This document shows positions 1 to 9,301 of a stretch of 64,000 nt of DNA, piece by piece. The translations under genes and the position numbers were made by a program. Below the pieces are notes generated by a model. The model did no database searches, had not been told where the DNA came from, and worked only from the letters and a program-made list of their open reading frames with translations. Position 1 is the first letter of the stretch. The number at the start of each line of letters is the position of its first letter. Source of the DNA: Flavobacterium endoglycinae (GTDB lineage: Bacteria; Bacteroidota; Bacteroidia; Flavobacteriales; Flavobacteriaceae). The stretch is taken from positions 2,937,001 through 3,001,000 of the forward strand of contig NZ_CP071448.1 in NCBI RefSeq assembly GCF_017352115.1. Reading direction: 5' to 3'.

Positions 1-1
1 A

Positions 2-1918
2 GCTAACAAACGTAATTTAGATATTATCGTTGTTGGTACAGGTTTAGCTGGAGGTTCGGCTGCGGCTACTCTTGCTGAGTTAGGATATAACGTAAAAGCA
101 TTCTGCTTCCAAGATTCTCCGCGTCGTGCGCACTCTATTGCAGCACAAGGAGGTATCAACGCGGCAAAAAACTATAAAGGTGACGGTGACTCAGTTTACA
201 GATTATTCTACGATACTGTAAAAGGAGGTGACTACCGTGCACGTGAGGCAAACGTTCACCGTTTGGCTGAAGTTTCTGCAAACATTATTGACCAATGTGT
301 GGCTCAAGGGGTGCCATTGGCTCGTGAATACGGCGGATTATTAGATAACCGTTCTTTTGGAGGAACTTTGGTTTCTCGTACATTCTACGCACAAGGACAA
401 ACAGGACAACAATTATTGTTAGGAGCTTATTCTGCAATGAACCGTCAAATTGGTCGTGGAAAAATTAAAATGTACAACCGTCACGAAATGCTAGATTTAG
501 TAATCGTTGATGGAAAAGCGAGAGGTATTATCGCTCGTAACTTAATTACAGGAGAAATCGAAAGACATTCTGCTCACGCGGTAGTAATTGGTTCTGGAGG
601 ATACGGAAACGTATTTTTCCTTTCTACAAATGCTATGGGAAGTAACGCAACAGCAGCTTGGAAAATTCATAAAAAAGGAGCGTTTTTCGCAAATCCTTGC
701 TACACACAAATTCACCCAACCTGTATTCCGGTTTCAGGAGATCACCAGTCTAAATTGACTTTGATGTCTGAATCGTTACGTAATGATGGTCGTATTTGGG
801 TACCAAAAAAATTAGAAGATGCTCAGGCAATTCGCGAAGGAAAGAAAAAAGCAACTGATTTATCTGAAGACGAAAGAGATTATTTCTTAGAAAGAAGATA
901 CCCTGCTTTTGGTAACTTAGTACCTCGTGACGTTGCGTCTCGTGCAGCTAAAGAAAGATGTGATGCTGGTTTTGGAGTTAACAAAACAGGTGAAGCAGTT
1001 TACTTAGATTTCGCAGCAGCAATCAAACGTTACGGAACTGAAGAAGCTTACGTAAAAGGTTTAGATGCTAACGATGCGGCTTTAGTTACTAAATTAGGAA
1101 CTGCAATCGTAAAAAGTAAATACGGAAACTTATTTCAAATGTACTTGAAAATCGTTGACGAAGATCCTTATGTAACGCCAATGATGATTTACCCAGCGGT
1201 TCACTACACAATGGGTGGAACTTGGGTTGATTATAACTTAATGACTACAATTCCTGGATGTTTCTCAATTGGAGAATCTAACTTCTCTGACCACGGAGCA
1301 AACAGACTTGGAGCTTCTGCTTTAATGCAAGGTTTAGCTGATGGATATTTTGTATTGCCATATACTATTGGAGATTATTTAGCTCCGGATATTAAAATGG
1401 GTCCAATTTCTACAGATTTACCGGAATTTGTTGAAGCTGAAAAAGCGGTAAAAGATCAAATTGACAAGTTTATCAATAATAATGGTAAACATTCTGTAGA
1501 TTACTTCCACAAAAAATTAGGAAAAATTATGTGGAATAAAGTAGGTATGGCTCGTAATGCTAAAGGTTTAACTGAAGCTATCGAAGAAATTGCTGCTTTA
1601 CGTGAAGAGTTTTATAGAGATGTAAAAGTTCCTGGAAGTGCTAACGAATTCAATCAGGAATTAGAAAAAGCGACTCGTGTTGCCGATTTCTTAGAATTAG
1701 GAGAATTGTTCGCGAAAGATGCTTTACACCGTAACGAATCTTGTGGAGGTCACTTCCGTGAGGAATACCAAACAGAAGAAGGAGAAGCACTTCGTGACGA
1801 CGAAAACTTTGCATACGTTGCCGCTTGGGAATATAAAGGAAAACCAAGTGATGCCGTATTACACAAAGAACCTCTGAATTACGAAAACATTAAATTAGTT
1901 CAAAGAAGTTATAAATAA
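2..1918 (+). CDS. sdhA: Succinate dehydrogenase / fumarate reductase flavoprotein subunit (5' end outside window)
   Basis: This is the FAD-carrying catalytic subunit of complex II, which oxidises succinate to fumarate at the cytoplasmic face of the membrane. The frame is open from base 2, upstream of the first internal ATG (263), so the start lies outside the window. The dinucleotide-binding motif GTGLAGG is encoded near bases 35-55. The [13 protein letters not shown] segment carries the histidine (codon 131-133) expected to bind FAD covalently. Further family signatures are [12 protein letters not shown] and [13 protein letters not shown]. It pairs with sdhB at 2363; the cytochrome b subunit would be expected just upstream, off the window. 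Unusually, an unrelated four-helix-bundle gene sits between sdhA and sdhB. The identification is secure; only the N-terminus is missing. Confidence 0.96.
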   Translation, partial: ANKRNLDIIVVGTGLAGGSAAATLAELGYNVKAFCFQDSPRRAHSIAAQGGINAAKNYKGDGDSVYRLFYDTVKGGDYRAREANVHRLAEVSANIIDQCVAQGVPLAREYGGLLDNRSFGGTLVSRTFYAQGQTGQQLLLGAYSAMNRQIGRGKIKMYNRHEMLDLVIVDGKARGIIARNLITGEIERHSAHAVVIGSGGYGNVFFLSTNAMGSNATAAWKIHKKGAFFANPCYTQIHPTCIPVSGDHQSKLTLMSESLRNDGRIWVPKKLEDAQAIREGKKKATDLSEDERDYFLERRYPAFGNLVPRDVASRAAKERCDAGFGVNKTGEAVYLDFAAAIKRYGTEEAYVKGLDANDAALVTKLGTAIVKSKYGNLFQMYLKIVDEDPYVTPMMIYPAVHYTMGGTWVDYNLMTTIPGCFSIGESNFSDHGANRLGASALMQGLADGYFVLPYTIGDYLAPDIKMGPISTDLPEFVEAEKAVKDQIDKFINNNGKHSVDYFHKKLGKIMWNKVGMARNAKGLTEAIEEIAALREEFYRDVKVPGSANEFNQELEKATRVADFLELGELFAKDALHRNESCGGHFREEYQTEEGEALRDDENFAYVAAWEYKGKPSDAVLHKEPLNYENIKLVQRSYK

Positions 1919-1922
1919 AAAG

Positions 1923-1946
1923 AAGTTAAGAGTTAAGGGTTATGAG
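1923..1946 (+). repeat. Left arm of inverted repeat flanking the four-helix bundle gene
   Basis: AGTTAAGAGTTAA at 1924-1936 is repeated perfectly, inverted, at 2331-2343 on the other side of the gene. The arm also holds the ATG of the four-helix-bundle gene (1942). The wording (GTTAAG, GTTAT) resembles the inverted repeat at 54607-54698. Confidence 0.75.
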
Positions 1947-2316
1947 TTTGAAGTCGTTCGAAGATTTAGAGTGCTGGAAAGCAGCGCGAGAATTAAGAAT
2001 CTTTGTTTCTCAAAATATTCTTTCGAAATTTCCAATTGACGAAAAATATGCCTTAACAAGTCAGCTTAAACGATCTTCTAGATCTGTTAGTGATAATATT
2101 GCCGAAGGGTTTGGCAGATATCATTATCAAGAAAATATTCAATTCTGCAGAATTGCCAGAGGTTCTCTAACGGAAGCTTTAAATCAGGTAATTACTGCTT
2201 TAGATGAGAATTATATTGAAGAAGATTTGTTGCGAAAATTTAGAGAAAGGTTCGAAAGAACCAAAGCAATATTAAACGGATATATAAATTATTTAGCTAG
2301 GACTAAAATGGAGTAG
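1942..2316 (+). CDS. Four-helix bundle protein (23S rRNA intervening-sequence / S23 family)
   Basis: A 124-residue, mostly helical protein. The opening SLKSFEDLECWKAARELR, the block LTSQLKRSSRSVSDNIAEGFGR and the later FCRIARGSLTEALNQ match the four-helix bundle family first seen inside 23S rRNA intervening sequences. The molecular role of this family is not established. It starts 24 bases after the sdhA stop and ends 47 bases before sdhB. Its ATG lies inside a 24-base repeat (1923-1946), and a matching inverted copy lies just past its stop (2331-2343). That arrangement suggests the gene was inserted as a cassette into the sdh operon. Family assignment is firm; function and mobility are inferred. 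Confidence 0.88.
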   Translation: MSLKSFEDLECWKAARELRIFVSQNILSKFPIDEKYALTSQLKRSSRSVSDNIAEGFGRYHYQENIQFCRIARGSLTEALNQVITALDENYIEEDLLRKFRERFERTKAILNGYINYLARTKME

Positions 2317-2330
2317 TTACCCTATGACGT

Positions 2331-2356
2331 TTAACTCTTAACTTATAACCCATAAC
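2331..2356 (-). repeat. Right arm of inverted repeat flanking the four-helix bundle gene
   Basis: TTAACTCTTAACT (2331-2343) is the exact reverse complement of 1924-1936. The following ATAACCCATAAC extends the weaker similarity. It separates the inserted gene from sdhB. Confidence 0.75.
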
Positions 2357-2362
2357 AAAATT

Positions 2363-3109
2363 ATGAAACTTACATTAAAAATATGGCGTCAAAAAAACGC
2401 ACAAGATAAAGGAGGGATTGTAGAATATCCTATCGATGGAATCGAACCAGATATGTCTTTCCTTGAAATGTTAGACGTTCTTAACGAAGATCTAATTAAC
2501 AAAGGAGAAGAGCCTGTAGCATTTGACCACGATTGCCGTGAGGGAATCTGCGGAATGTGTTCTTTATTCATTAATGGTGAAGCGCATGGACCAGACAGAG
2601 GTGTTACAACTTGTCAGTTACACATGCGTATGTTTAAAGATGGTGATACGATTTTTATCGAACCATTTAGAGCAAAAGCTTTCCCTGTAATTAAAGACTT
2701 AGTGGTTGACAGAAGTTCTTTTGACAGAATCCAGCACGCAGGAGGGTTTATCTCTGTAAATACTTCAGGAAATACAATCGACGCGAATACAATTCCAATT
2801 AACAAACACGATGCAGATAAATCATTTGATGCTGCAGCTTGTATTGGTTGCGGTGCTTGCGTGGCAACTTGTAAAAACTCTTCAGCAATGTTATTCGTTT
2901 CTGCAAAAGTTTCTCAATATGCATTATTACCACAAGGTAAAGTTGAGGCAGTTGACCGTGTATTAAACATGGTTCACCAAATGGATTTAGAAGGTTTCGG
3001 AAACTGTACTAATACAGGAGCCTGCGAAATCGAATGTCCAAAAGGAATCTCGCTTGAAAATATCGCGCGTATGAACCGTGAGTATTTAGCAGCGAGCTTA
3101 AAAGGATAA
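2363..3109 (+). CDS. sdhB: Succinate dehydrogenase / fumarate reductase iron-sulfur subunit
   Basis: The electron-transfer subunit of complex II passes electrons from FAD in SdhA to the quinone site. At 248 residues it has the normal length. The N-terminal [2Fe-2S] ferredoxin-type domain shows [15 protein letters not shown] followed by a fourth Cys near TTCQLH. The C-terminal part carries [13 protein letters not shown] and [14 protein letters not shown] for the [4Fe-4S] and [3Fe-4S] clusters. It lies downstream of sdhA and the inserted four-helix-bundle gene on the same strand. A strong terminator follows, so it is probably the last gene of the sdh transcript. Confidence 0.96.
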   Translation: MKLTLKIWRQKNAQDKGGIVEYPIDGIEPDMSFLEMLDVLNEDLINKGEEPVAFDHDCREGICGMCSLFINGEAHGPDRGVTTCQLHMRMFKDGDTIFIEPFRAKAFPVIKDLVVDRSSFDRIQHAGGFISVNTSGNTIDANTIPINKHDADKSFDAAACIGCGACVATCKNSSAMLFVSAKVSQYALLPQGKVEAVDRVLNMVHQMDLEGFGNCTNTGACEIECPKGISLENIARMNREYLAASLKG

Positions 3110-3131
3110 AGAGTACAATTTAGTATATTTG

Positions 3132-3165
3132 AAAAAACGCTTCCGTTACGACGGAAGCGTTTTTT
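3132..3165. terminator. Bidirectional terminator between sdhB and the hexosaminidase gene
   Basis: A 15-bp perfect stem (3132-3146 with 3151-3165) with loop TACG has A-tracts on the left and T-tracts on the right. It can therefore end sdhB on the plus strand and the GH20 gene on the minus strand. Confidence 0.9.
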
Positions 3166-3169
3166 GTTT

Positions 3170-5470
3170 TTATTCGTAAAATAATTGCGAAGCACTTATT
3201 TCTTGTTTTTCTTTGCCTTCCTGTTGCATGAAACAATTTAAAACCGTTCCGCCCACTTGATCAAAATAACTGATGTTGAATTTGTGAAATCCTTTTTCCA
3301 GTTTCACTGCTCCATAAGCTTCATTTAGCCAATGTATCCCATCGTTATTTACAACTAGCTCATTATCTATAAAAAGCTTCGATCCGTCATCAGAAAGCGT
3401 TGAAAATGTATAATTTCCAGTTTCAGGTATAAAGATATATCCGTCGAATTTTAAACCGATATAGCGCTCTATTTTTGTTTTCCATTTTTCACTACTGATT
3501 TTGCCTTCCAAAATTCCTGAGTTGACAGGTTTCGAAAATTCTAAATCTTGAACCTGCTGAAAATTTCCAGTAAAATATTCGTATTTCAAACCGTTCTTTT
3601 TGGGTTCAACTGCCAAAGCGGGTTTCAAATCGGGATTGCGGACAATGATTTTATTGATAGAACTTCTTCTGCCGCTTTCACTGATTTGAATCACTTTGAT
3701 AATCCTGAATTCCCCTTTTGGAATATTTACAATTACTGGTTTGCTGTAAAGTTCAGCCGTTTCATCAGGATTATAGCCGTCAATAGTATAGAAAATCTTT
3801 CCATTGTTAATAGTAGGTTTTAAATCTAAAGTATATTTTGATGCAATTAAGGCAGTTTCTTCAGAGCCAAATGGAGTTGGAACTTTATACAATCTTTTTT
3901 GCGATTCCAGTTTTTCTAAATGATGCGGAATCTGATGTAAAATAAAATGATTGTAATTTTTATTCTGAGGTTCTGTCCAAGTGATTTCTGCCAAAGCAAA
4001 TAGGCGGGGATAAAGCATGTAATTTAATTTGGCTGGACTAGTTAAATATTCAGACCAAAGATTGGACTGTGCGCCCATAATGTATTTTTGCTCATCGACC
4101 GTTAAGCTGTCAACAGGAGTAGGGTTGTAATTGTATATTTTTTCTACTGTGGTTAATCTTCCAATCGTTAAAGGTTCTTGTGGTGAATATCCCTGATTGT
4201 AATCTAAATATAAAACCTGTTCAGGATTCATGATTACAAAATGTTTCTGTTTCGCAGCACTGATTCCTCCCGATTCGCCACGCCAGGACATTACAGCAGC
4301 ATTTGGTGCCAGTCCGCCTTCCAGCATTTCATCCCAGCCTAGAATTTGTCTGCCGTTTGCGTTTAGGAATTTCTCTATTCGTGTGGTGAGATAACTTTGT
4401 AATTCATGTTCATTTTTTAAACCTAAATCTTTGATTCGTTTCTGGCAGTTTGGACATTCTTTCCATCTTGCTTTTGGACATTCGTCACCACCAATATGAA
4501 TGTATTTACTTGGGAAAAGTGCCATTACTTCTGTCAGCACATCTTCTAGAAAAGTAAAAGTTTCCTCTTTTCCTGCGCAGAAAATATCTTCAAAAACACC
4601 CCACGATTCTACAACTTTATAATTTCGGTCAGGAAAACACGATAAATTTGGGTAAGCTGTAACGGCTGCAGTTGCATGACCCGGCATTTCTATTTCAGGA
4701 ATAATATTTACGTAATGGTCTTCGGCAAATTTTACCACTTCCTTAATTTGTTCCTGAGTATAAAATCCACCATACGGATTTCCATCAAAAAAGTATGGCG
4801 ATCTTTCGAATTTATTGCCCACTAAAGTCTGTGCTCTTTTCGATCCGATTTCGGTCAGTTTTGGATATTTTTTGATCTCAATTCTCCAGCCTTGATCGTC
4901 GGTTAAATGCCAGTGAAAGTTATTTAATTTATAATATGACATTTGTGCTATAAAATCTTTTATAACATCGACAGAGAAAAAATGGCGGCATACATCAAGG
5001 TGAAGCCCGCGGTAGCTGTATCTCGGCTCGTCTTCAAGGGTTACGCAAGGCAATTTTATTTCCTGATTTTTGATTTTGTTGGGTAAAAGCTGTACTAAAC
5101 TTTGAACCGCATAAAATAATCCTTCTTCACTTCCGGTAACGGTTATTTTTTTGGAAGTAATAGTGATTTTATAAGCTTCTTTTTTTGTTGAAGAAGATGG
5201 ATTTTTGGTAACAAACAAAACTTGAATGTTGCTCTTTTTTGAACTTGTATTTTTATTTATAGCCGACTCGAAAATTTGTGCTGTTTTCAATTCTCTTGGA
5301 CTGTACTTATTGTTTTCGAAAGAAATTTTTATTTGTCCATTTAAACGAATACTATCTCCAGAAACTTTATAAAAATTTGGCGCTGGAATAATCGAAGTAT
5401 TGCCTGATGAATTTTGAGCATTTCCTAAGAAACAGCAAAACATTATAAAGAGAAATATGTTTTTATGCAT
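3170..5470 (-). CDS. Exported beta-N-acetylhexosaminidase (GH20) with C-terminal PA14 domain
   Basis: A 766-residue enzyme that should remove terminal beta-linked N-acetylhexosamines from chito-oligosaccharides or glycans. A Sec signal peptide (about residues 1-18, ending GNAQ) is followed by a GH20b-type domain (about 25-145) and the catalytic barrel (about 150-490). The acid pair Asp329-Glu330 lies in HIGGDECPKARW, as in substrate-assisted GH20 enzymes. Residues about 625-760 look like a PA14 carbohydrate-binding domain (YIFIPETGNYTF, DDGSKLFIDN). The start is supported by the promoter at 5493-5534, which shares its operator-like box with susC. Joint control with the SusCD operon is inferred. 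Confidence 0.93.
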   Translation of the reverse strand: MHKNIFLFIMFCCFLGNAQNSSGNTSIIPAPNFYKVSGDSIRLNGQIKISFENNKYSPRELKTAQIFESAINKNTSSKKSNIQVLFVTKNPSSSTKKEAYKITITSKKITVTGSEEGLFYAVQSLVQLLPNKIKNQEIKLPCVTLEDEPRYSYRGLHLDVCRHFFSVDVIKDFIAQMSYYKLNNFHWHLTDDQGWRIEIKKYPKLTEIGSKRAQTLVGNKFERSPYFFDGNPYGGFYTQEQIKEVVKFAEDHYVNIIPEIEMPGHATAAVTAYPNLSCFPDRNYKVVESWGVFEDIFCAGKEETFTFLEDVLTEVMALFPSKYIHIGGDECPKARWKECPNCQKRIKDLGLKNEHELQSYLTTRIEKFLNANGRQILGWDEMLEGGLAPNAAVMSWRGESGGISAAKQKHFVIMNPEQVLYLDYNQGYSPQEPLTIGRLTTVEKIYNYNPTPVDSLTVDEQKYIMGAQSNLWSEYLTSPAKLNYMLYPRLFALAEITWTEPQNKNYNHFILHQIPHHLEKLESQKRLYKVPTPFGSEETALIASKYTLDLKPTINNGKIFYTIDGYNPDETAELYSKPVIVNIPKGEFRIIKVIQISESGRRSSINKIIVRNPDLKPALAVEPKKNGLKYEYFTGNFQQVQDLEFSKPVNSGILEGKISSEKWKTKIERYIGLKFDGYIFIPETGNYTFSTLSDDGSKLFIDNELVVNNDGIHWLNEAYGAVKLEKGFHKFNISYFDQVGGTVLNCFMQQEGKEKQEISASQLFYE

Positions 5471-5492
5471 GATGGTTTTCAGGTTGGTTAAA

Positions 5493-5534
5493 CAAATTTA
5501 CGGTTTGTATATTAAGTCTGCATTTTTTTTGCAA
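5493..5534 (-). promoter_or_regulatory. GH20 promoter with 16-base operator-like box
   Basis: On the minus strand the box TTGCAAAAAAAATGCA (5519-5534) is followed after 18 bases by TAAATTTG (5493-5500), which fits the Bacteroidetes -7 consensus TAnnTTTG. The same 16 bases stand 19 bases upstream of a -7 element before susC. The leader would be only about 16 bases. Confidence 0.7.
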
Positions 5535-5607
5535 TCTTGATTTTTATTTAAATGTCTTTAAAATAGACTTGTTAACTTTTTAATTACTTTGTGTTATATT
5601 TTGTTTC

Positions 5608-5638
5608 GCAATAATATTGCAATATTTGTTTACATTTG
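5608..5638 (+). promoter_or_regulatory. Probable deoR promoter with small palindrome
   Basis: TACATTTG at 5631-5638 fits the TAnnTTTG -7 element 20 bases before the ATG at 5659. A palindrome GCAAT-AAT-ATTGC (5608-5620) lies where a -33 element would be; no good TTG is seen at normal spacing. The palindrome may be an autoregulatory site of the DeoR protein (inference). Confidence 0.5.
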
Positions 5639-5658
5639 TCTATCAAAATTGAGATTAC

Positions 5659-6435
5659 ATGAACAATGACAATGAAGTTGTAAATTACACTAAAGAAGAA
5701 CGTAAAAATCTTATCTTAAAAGAGATTAATCTGCATACAAGGGTAAGTTTTGAAACGCTTTCTTCTAAATTATTTGTTTCAGAAGATACGGTAAGACGTG
5801 ATATAAACGAACTTGAGTCAGAATCGCTGCTTATTAAAGTAAAAGGCGGTGCGATGACTAAAGCGTATCATCATTCTTCATCTAATCAAACCTATGCGGG
5901 CGAATCTAAAAAGATTATTGCGCAAAAAACATTAGGACTTCTTCATGACGGTATGGTTTTATTAATTGGCGGCGGTACCACAATTCGTGAATTTATCCGC
6001 TTAATTCCAAATGATTTAAATCTTACTATTTTTACGGTTACCGTTTTATCTGCTGTTGAACTTCTAGACAAACCCAATGTAAAAATCATTATGATTGGCG
6101 GCAGTATTTCATCATACAGTCAGATGTGTGTGAGCGGCGATGTTTACAATCAGCTGGCCAATATTAAAGTTGACTTGCTGATTTTAGGAACGAATGCCTT
6201 AGATATTGAAGGTGGTTTCTCAGATTCTGACTGGGAAACGGTTCAAGTAAAAAAGGCGATGATTCAAGCTTCTGAAAAAACGGCTATCCTCACTATTTCT
6301 GAAAAATTGGATACGGTTCTAAAAATGAAAATTGCCAATTTATCCGAAGTGGATTATGTGGTTACCGAAGTTGATCCGAATGACCCAAAATTACAGTCGT
6401 ATAAAAAGGCAGTTCCAAGTTTAGTATTTATTTAA
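5659..6435 (+). CDS. DeoR/GlpR-family transcriptional regulator
   Basis: A 258-residue repressor-type regulator. An N-terminal DeoR helix-turn-helix (about residues 12-65: VSFETLSSKLFVSEDTVRRDINELE) precedes a sugar-phosphate-sensing DeoR C-terminal domain with LIGGGTTIREF and IGGSISS. Members of this family usually sense phosphorylated sugars or sugar acids. It is divergent from the GH20 gene and convergent with the last gene of the SusCD operon (4-base overlap at 6432-6435). KDPG or KDG phosphate is a plausible effector because the operon contains KDG kinase and KDPG aldolase. The regulatory link rests on the shared 16-base box and is inferred. Confidence 0.92.
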   Translation: MNNDNEVVNYTKEERKNLILKEINLHTRVSFETLSSKLFVSEDTVRRDINELESESLLIKVKGGAMTKAYHHSSSNQTYAGESKKIIAQKTLGLLHDGMVLLIGGGTTIREFIRLIPNDLNLTIFTVTVLSAVELLDKPNVKIIMIGGSISSYSQMCVSGDVYNQLANIKVDLLILGTNALDIEGGFSDSDWETVQVKKAMIQASEKTAILTISEKLDTVLKMKIANLSEVDYVVTEVDPNDPKLQSYKKAVPSLVFI

Positions 6436-7502
6436 TCCCAGTTTTTTACTAAAAAATCAATCCAGTTTTGGTGAAAGATTTTCTTTAAATCTTCATCGGT
6501 ATAACCGTGGTTTTTAAAAATCAAAACCAATTTCTGCAAATCGGCAATATTGTCTAAATCATACGGACATTGTTCTGTGCCAAATGCACCGTCAAGATCT
6601 GAACCTATGCCAATATGATTCGCATTTCCAGCCAATTGACAAATGTGATCCATGTGTTTAAAAACGGTTTCGAGATCGCAGTTTGTACCTTTTGGTGTCG
6701 AAACACCGCGTTCCCAATTCGGAACCAACATCCAAGCATCTAAAGCGCCGCCAATTACTGCGCCTTTAGAAATCAATGCTTTTATCATTTCGTCACTATA
6801 TTGTCTGTTATGATCCACCAGACTTCGGCAGTTGTTGTGACTCGCCCAGATTGGACCATTGTAATAATCCATTGCCTGCCAAAAAGCATCATCACACAAA
6901 TGAGTAGCATCAAGAATAATATTTAAACGCTCCATTTCTTTTAGTAAATCAAAACCATTTTGGTTCATTTTTCCAGTCGCATCTGTTCCGTTGGCGTAAC
7001 GTCCCGGACCATAATGTGCAGGACCTATAGCGCGTAAACCATAATCGTAAGCTTTTTCTAAATAAGAAATGTCGACAATAGAATCAGCACCTTCGAGACT
7101 TAAAATATAGCCAATTGGTTTTTTATCGTTTGGCGTTCCATCGTTCCATAAAGTAAAATGTTTTAAAAGCGATTCTTTATTGGTAATCGCAGTCATTTCG
7201 CCGGCTTCTTCCATGCCTTTGTACCACGCCAGCTGACCTTGTGTTTGTGCCCAAGCTTGTTCAGGAGAATTCCAACCCGGAATAATACTGTCTGGTTTTA
7301 CAAATCGAGCGATTTGGGTGGCTACGACAATTCCAATATTGCCGCGTCGTAGATCCGGAAACGAAACAGTCGCACGTTCACGATCAGGTTTGTCGGTCAT
7401 TCCTTTTTCTAAATGACGCAGGGTTTTTACATCATTTCTTAGATCTCTGTTCCATTCCATCGCATTCATGCTCAGGTCTAAATGGGCATCTAATATAAAC
7501 AT
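6432..7502 (-). CDS. M19-family membrane dipeptidase-like hydrolase (possible amino-sugar-acid deacetylase)
   Basis: A zinc hydrolase of the renal dipeptidase (M19) family in the amidohydrolase superfamily. I place the start at the internal ATG (7502), giving about 356 residues beginning MFILDAHLDL. The upstream ATG at 7559 would overlap the preceding gene by 40 bases. Expected metal ligands are visible: the HLD pair near the N-terminus, Glu in SLEGAD, His in DATHLCD, His in ASHNNCR and Asp in GSDLDG. Family members cleave dipeptides, including ones with D-residues. It is the last gene of the SusCD operon, after a D-amino-acid-type PLP enzyme and KDG enzymes, so it may instead remove an acyl group from an N-acylated amino acid or amino-sugar acid. 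The family is secure and the substrate is open. Confidence 0.88.
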   Translation of the reverse strand: MFILDAHLDLSMNAMEWNRDLRNDVKTLRHLEKGMTDKPDRERATVSFPDLRRGNIGIVVATQIARFVKPDSIIPGWNSPEQAWAQTQGQLAWYKGMEEAGEMTAITNKESLLKHFTLWNDGTPNDKKPIGYILSLEGADSIVDISYLEKAYDYGLRAIGPAHYGPGRYANGTDATGKMNQNGFDLLKEMERLNIILDATHLCDDAFWQAMDYYNGPIWASHNNCRSLVDHNRQYSDEMIKALISKGAVIGGALDAWMLVPNWERGVSTPKGTNCDLETVFKHMDHICQLAGNANHIGIGSDLDGAFGTEQCPYDLDNIADLQKLVLIFKNHGYTDEDLKKIFHQNWIDFLVKNWD

Positions 7503-7519
7503 AGTAACGAATTTTAATT

Positions 7520-8635
7520 TTAAATAGTAATTTTTCGAGCTCTCGCAGCTACTTTCCATTCATCAAAAATGAGATGGTCTTTTCCAACAACCTGCACCGT
7601 ATTGTACAATGCACAGGTTGGGCACACATGATAGGGAACAGCATAAATGGTATCGCCAACTTTATACTCATTTTTTCCTTGATTCTCTATTACCAGATGT
7701 TCTTCTGAATGCGAAACCGGAATCAGGTTTTCATCATTTAAAATTACGAGTCTTTTATCGATAGGATTTTCTGAAGCTACTGCTTTATAACCAATATCAA
7801 TACAAAAAGTCGACTGAGTGGGTTTTGAAATTATAGTGCCCACCAATACTGCAGCTGGTCTGAGGTTTTGCTCCGGCAGATTATTCGTGTAATTAATATC
7901 CCAGAAAACAAATGTTCCTGGACTTGATTCTACGTTTTCCTGATTGGCATAAAAAGGGAAGGTATTCGAACCGCCCGCTACGATTTTTAATTCATAATCC
8001 AGTTTTTGCTGCAGCGTTTCGATTTGTTCACTAACAGCAAAAAAAGGTTCAGAAGCCGCTGCAGATCTTTCTTCAACAGTGCCTTTTAAATGTCCGTCAT
8101 AAATGTGGACGCCGGAAAAATGAAGGTTTTTTAATTTGAGAATTTTTTCAATTAAAGCAGACCAATCTTCAGAAACTGAGATTCCAGTTCTGTTCATTCC
8201 GGTATTTAAGTCCAGATAAACATTCAAGATCAAATTATTTTCTTGAGCAAGTTTATCTAAGGCTTTCGCCGAATCAAGATTATCGACGATCGCAGCAAAA
8301 AGACTCTCAGGATATTTCTGCAATAGTGAAACCCATCTTTCGGCTTTAATGCCTACGGGCTGATAAGCAAGGAGAATATCCGGAATATCATACAGTGCGG
8401 CAAGTTCTGCTTCGGCAATTGTGGCACACTTTACTTTTTTGATATTGTAAATTTTAAACAATTCGAGTATTTCGCCCATTTTATGGGTTTTAATATGTGG
8501 GCGAAGTTTTGTAGTGTCACCTTTTACAGCTCCTATTACACGTTCTATATTGAACCGGATACGATCTTCGTAGACAGCTAAAAATGGAGTGTCGATAAGC
8601 GTATCGGGATTAATTTTCCACCAATTTTCTCTCAT
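7520..8635 (-). CDS. Fold-type III PLP enzyme (D-threonine aldolase / D-serine dehydratase family), candidate D-glucosaminate dehydratase
   Basis: A 371-residue enzyme with an alanine-racemase-type barrel and a C-terminal DSD domain. The PLP lysine is Lys49 in RPHIKTHK. The metal motif near the C-terminus is His336-Val-Cys338. His-x-Cys is the zinc pair of D-serine dehydratases, whereas characterised D-threonine aldolases use His-x-Asp, so elimination of ammonia is more likely than aldol cleavage. The reading frame sits 3 bases downstream of the KDPG aldolase gene, with KDG kinase and RidA upstream in the operon. A dehydratase acting on D-glucosaminate would give 2-keto-3-deoxygluconate, exactly the substrate of the neighbouring kinase. 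The family call is firm; the substrate is inferred. Confidence 0.85.
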   Translation of the reverse strand: MRENWWKINPDTLIDTPFLAVYEDRIRFNIERVIGAVKGDTTKLRPHIKTHKMGEILELFKIYNIKKVKCATIAEAELAALYDIPDILLAYQPVGIKAERWVSLLQKYPESLFAAIVDNLDSAKALDKLAQENNLILNVYLDLNTGMNRTGISVSEDWSALIEKILKLKNLHFSGVHIYDGHLKGTVEERSAAASEPFFAVSEQIETLQQKLDYELKIVAGGSNTFPFYANQENVESSPGTFVFWDINYTNNLPEQNLRPAAVLVGTIISKPTQSTFCIDIGYKAVASENPIDKRLVILNDENLIPVSHSEEHLVIENQGKNEYKVGDTIYAVPYHVCPTCALYNTVQVVGKDHLIFDEWKVAARARKITI

Positions 8636-8638
8636 GAT

Positions 8639-9286
8639 TTAGTTTCTTGTTTTTTCGATAACTTCAATTAAATTTTGAAAAGCTTCAACCGATTTTTCAT
8701 AGGTTAATTGCGCTAAAAGTTCTTTTGAAAATAAATTCGATCCAATTCCCACACAAACGACGCCTACTTTAAACCACGATTTTAAATTGCTTTCTTCTAA
8801 AGTTACACCGCCAGTTGGCATTAATTTCAAATCAGGAAACGGCGCTTTGATTGCTTTTACATATCCCGGGCCGCCAATTTTATCAGCAGGGAAAAGTTTT
8901 ACTATTTCTGCACCCAGTTTGTTGGCATGAAGTATTTCGTTTAAAGTTGCCGCTCCCGGCATCCAGTACAAATTGTTTTTTAAACAATACTCGCCAATTT
9001 CAGGATCAGTATGAGGGCAAACAATACAGTCTGCTCCCAGTTTATGAAAAACAGCTGCATCGGCTACATTTAAAATAGAGCCTACCGCTATTTTTAAGTC
9101 TAAATTATTAGCATTTCGAAACGAAATCATATGGTTGAAAACTTCTTTTGCATTAGCGGCTCGTGCGGCAAATTCGATGATTTTAATACCTGTCGCGGCA
9201 GCAGATTTCAAAATGATTTCGGCAGTTTGAGTGTCGATTTGTGTTACTAACGGAAGTACGCCTTGTGTTTTTAAAATGCTGTACAT
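8639..9286 (-). CDS. eda: 2-keto-3-deoxy-6-phosphogluconate (KDPG) aldolase
   Basis: A class I aldolase of 215 residues that splits KDPG into pyruvate and glyceraldehyde 3-phosphate in the cytoplasm. The Schiff-base lysine is Lys130 in EIVKLFPADK, followed by the conserved glycine-rich phosphate-binding stretch (LMPTGGV). It has the normal length and is packed between KDG kinase (15-base gap) and the PLP enzyme (3-base gap). Together with the kinase it forms the lower Entner-Doudoroff branch. Some family members also act on 4-hydroxy-2-oxoglutarate, but the neighbouring kinase favours KDPG. Confidence 0.93.
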   Translation of the reverse strand: MYSILKTQGVLPLVTQIDTQTAEIILKSAAATGIKIIEFAARAANAKEVFNHMISFRNANNLDLKIAVGSILNVADAAVFHKLGADCIVCPHTDPEIGEYCLKNNLYWMPGAATLNEILHANKLGAEIVKLFPADKIGGPGYVKAIKAPFPDLKLMPTGGVTLEESNLKSWFKVGVVCVGIGSNLFSKELLAQLTYEKSVEAFQNLIEVIEKTRN

Positions 9287-9301
9287 ATTTGGGGGAATTT
9301 A

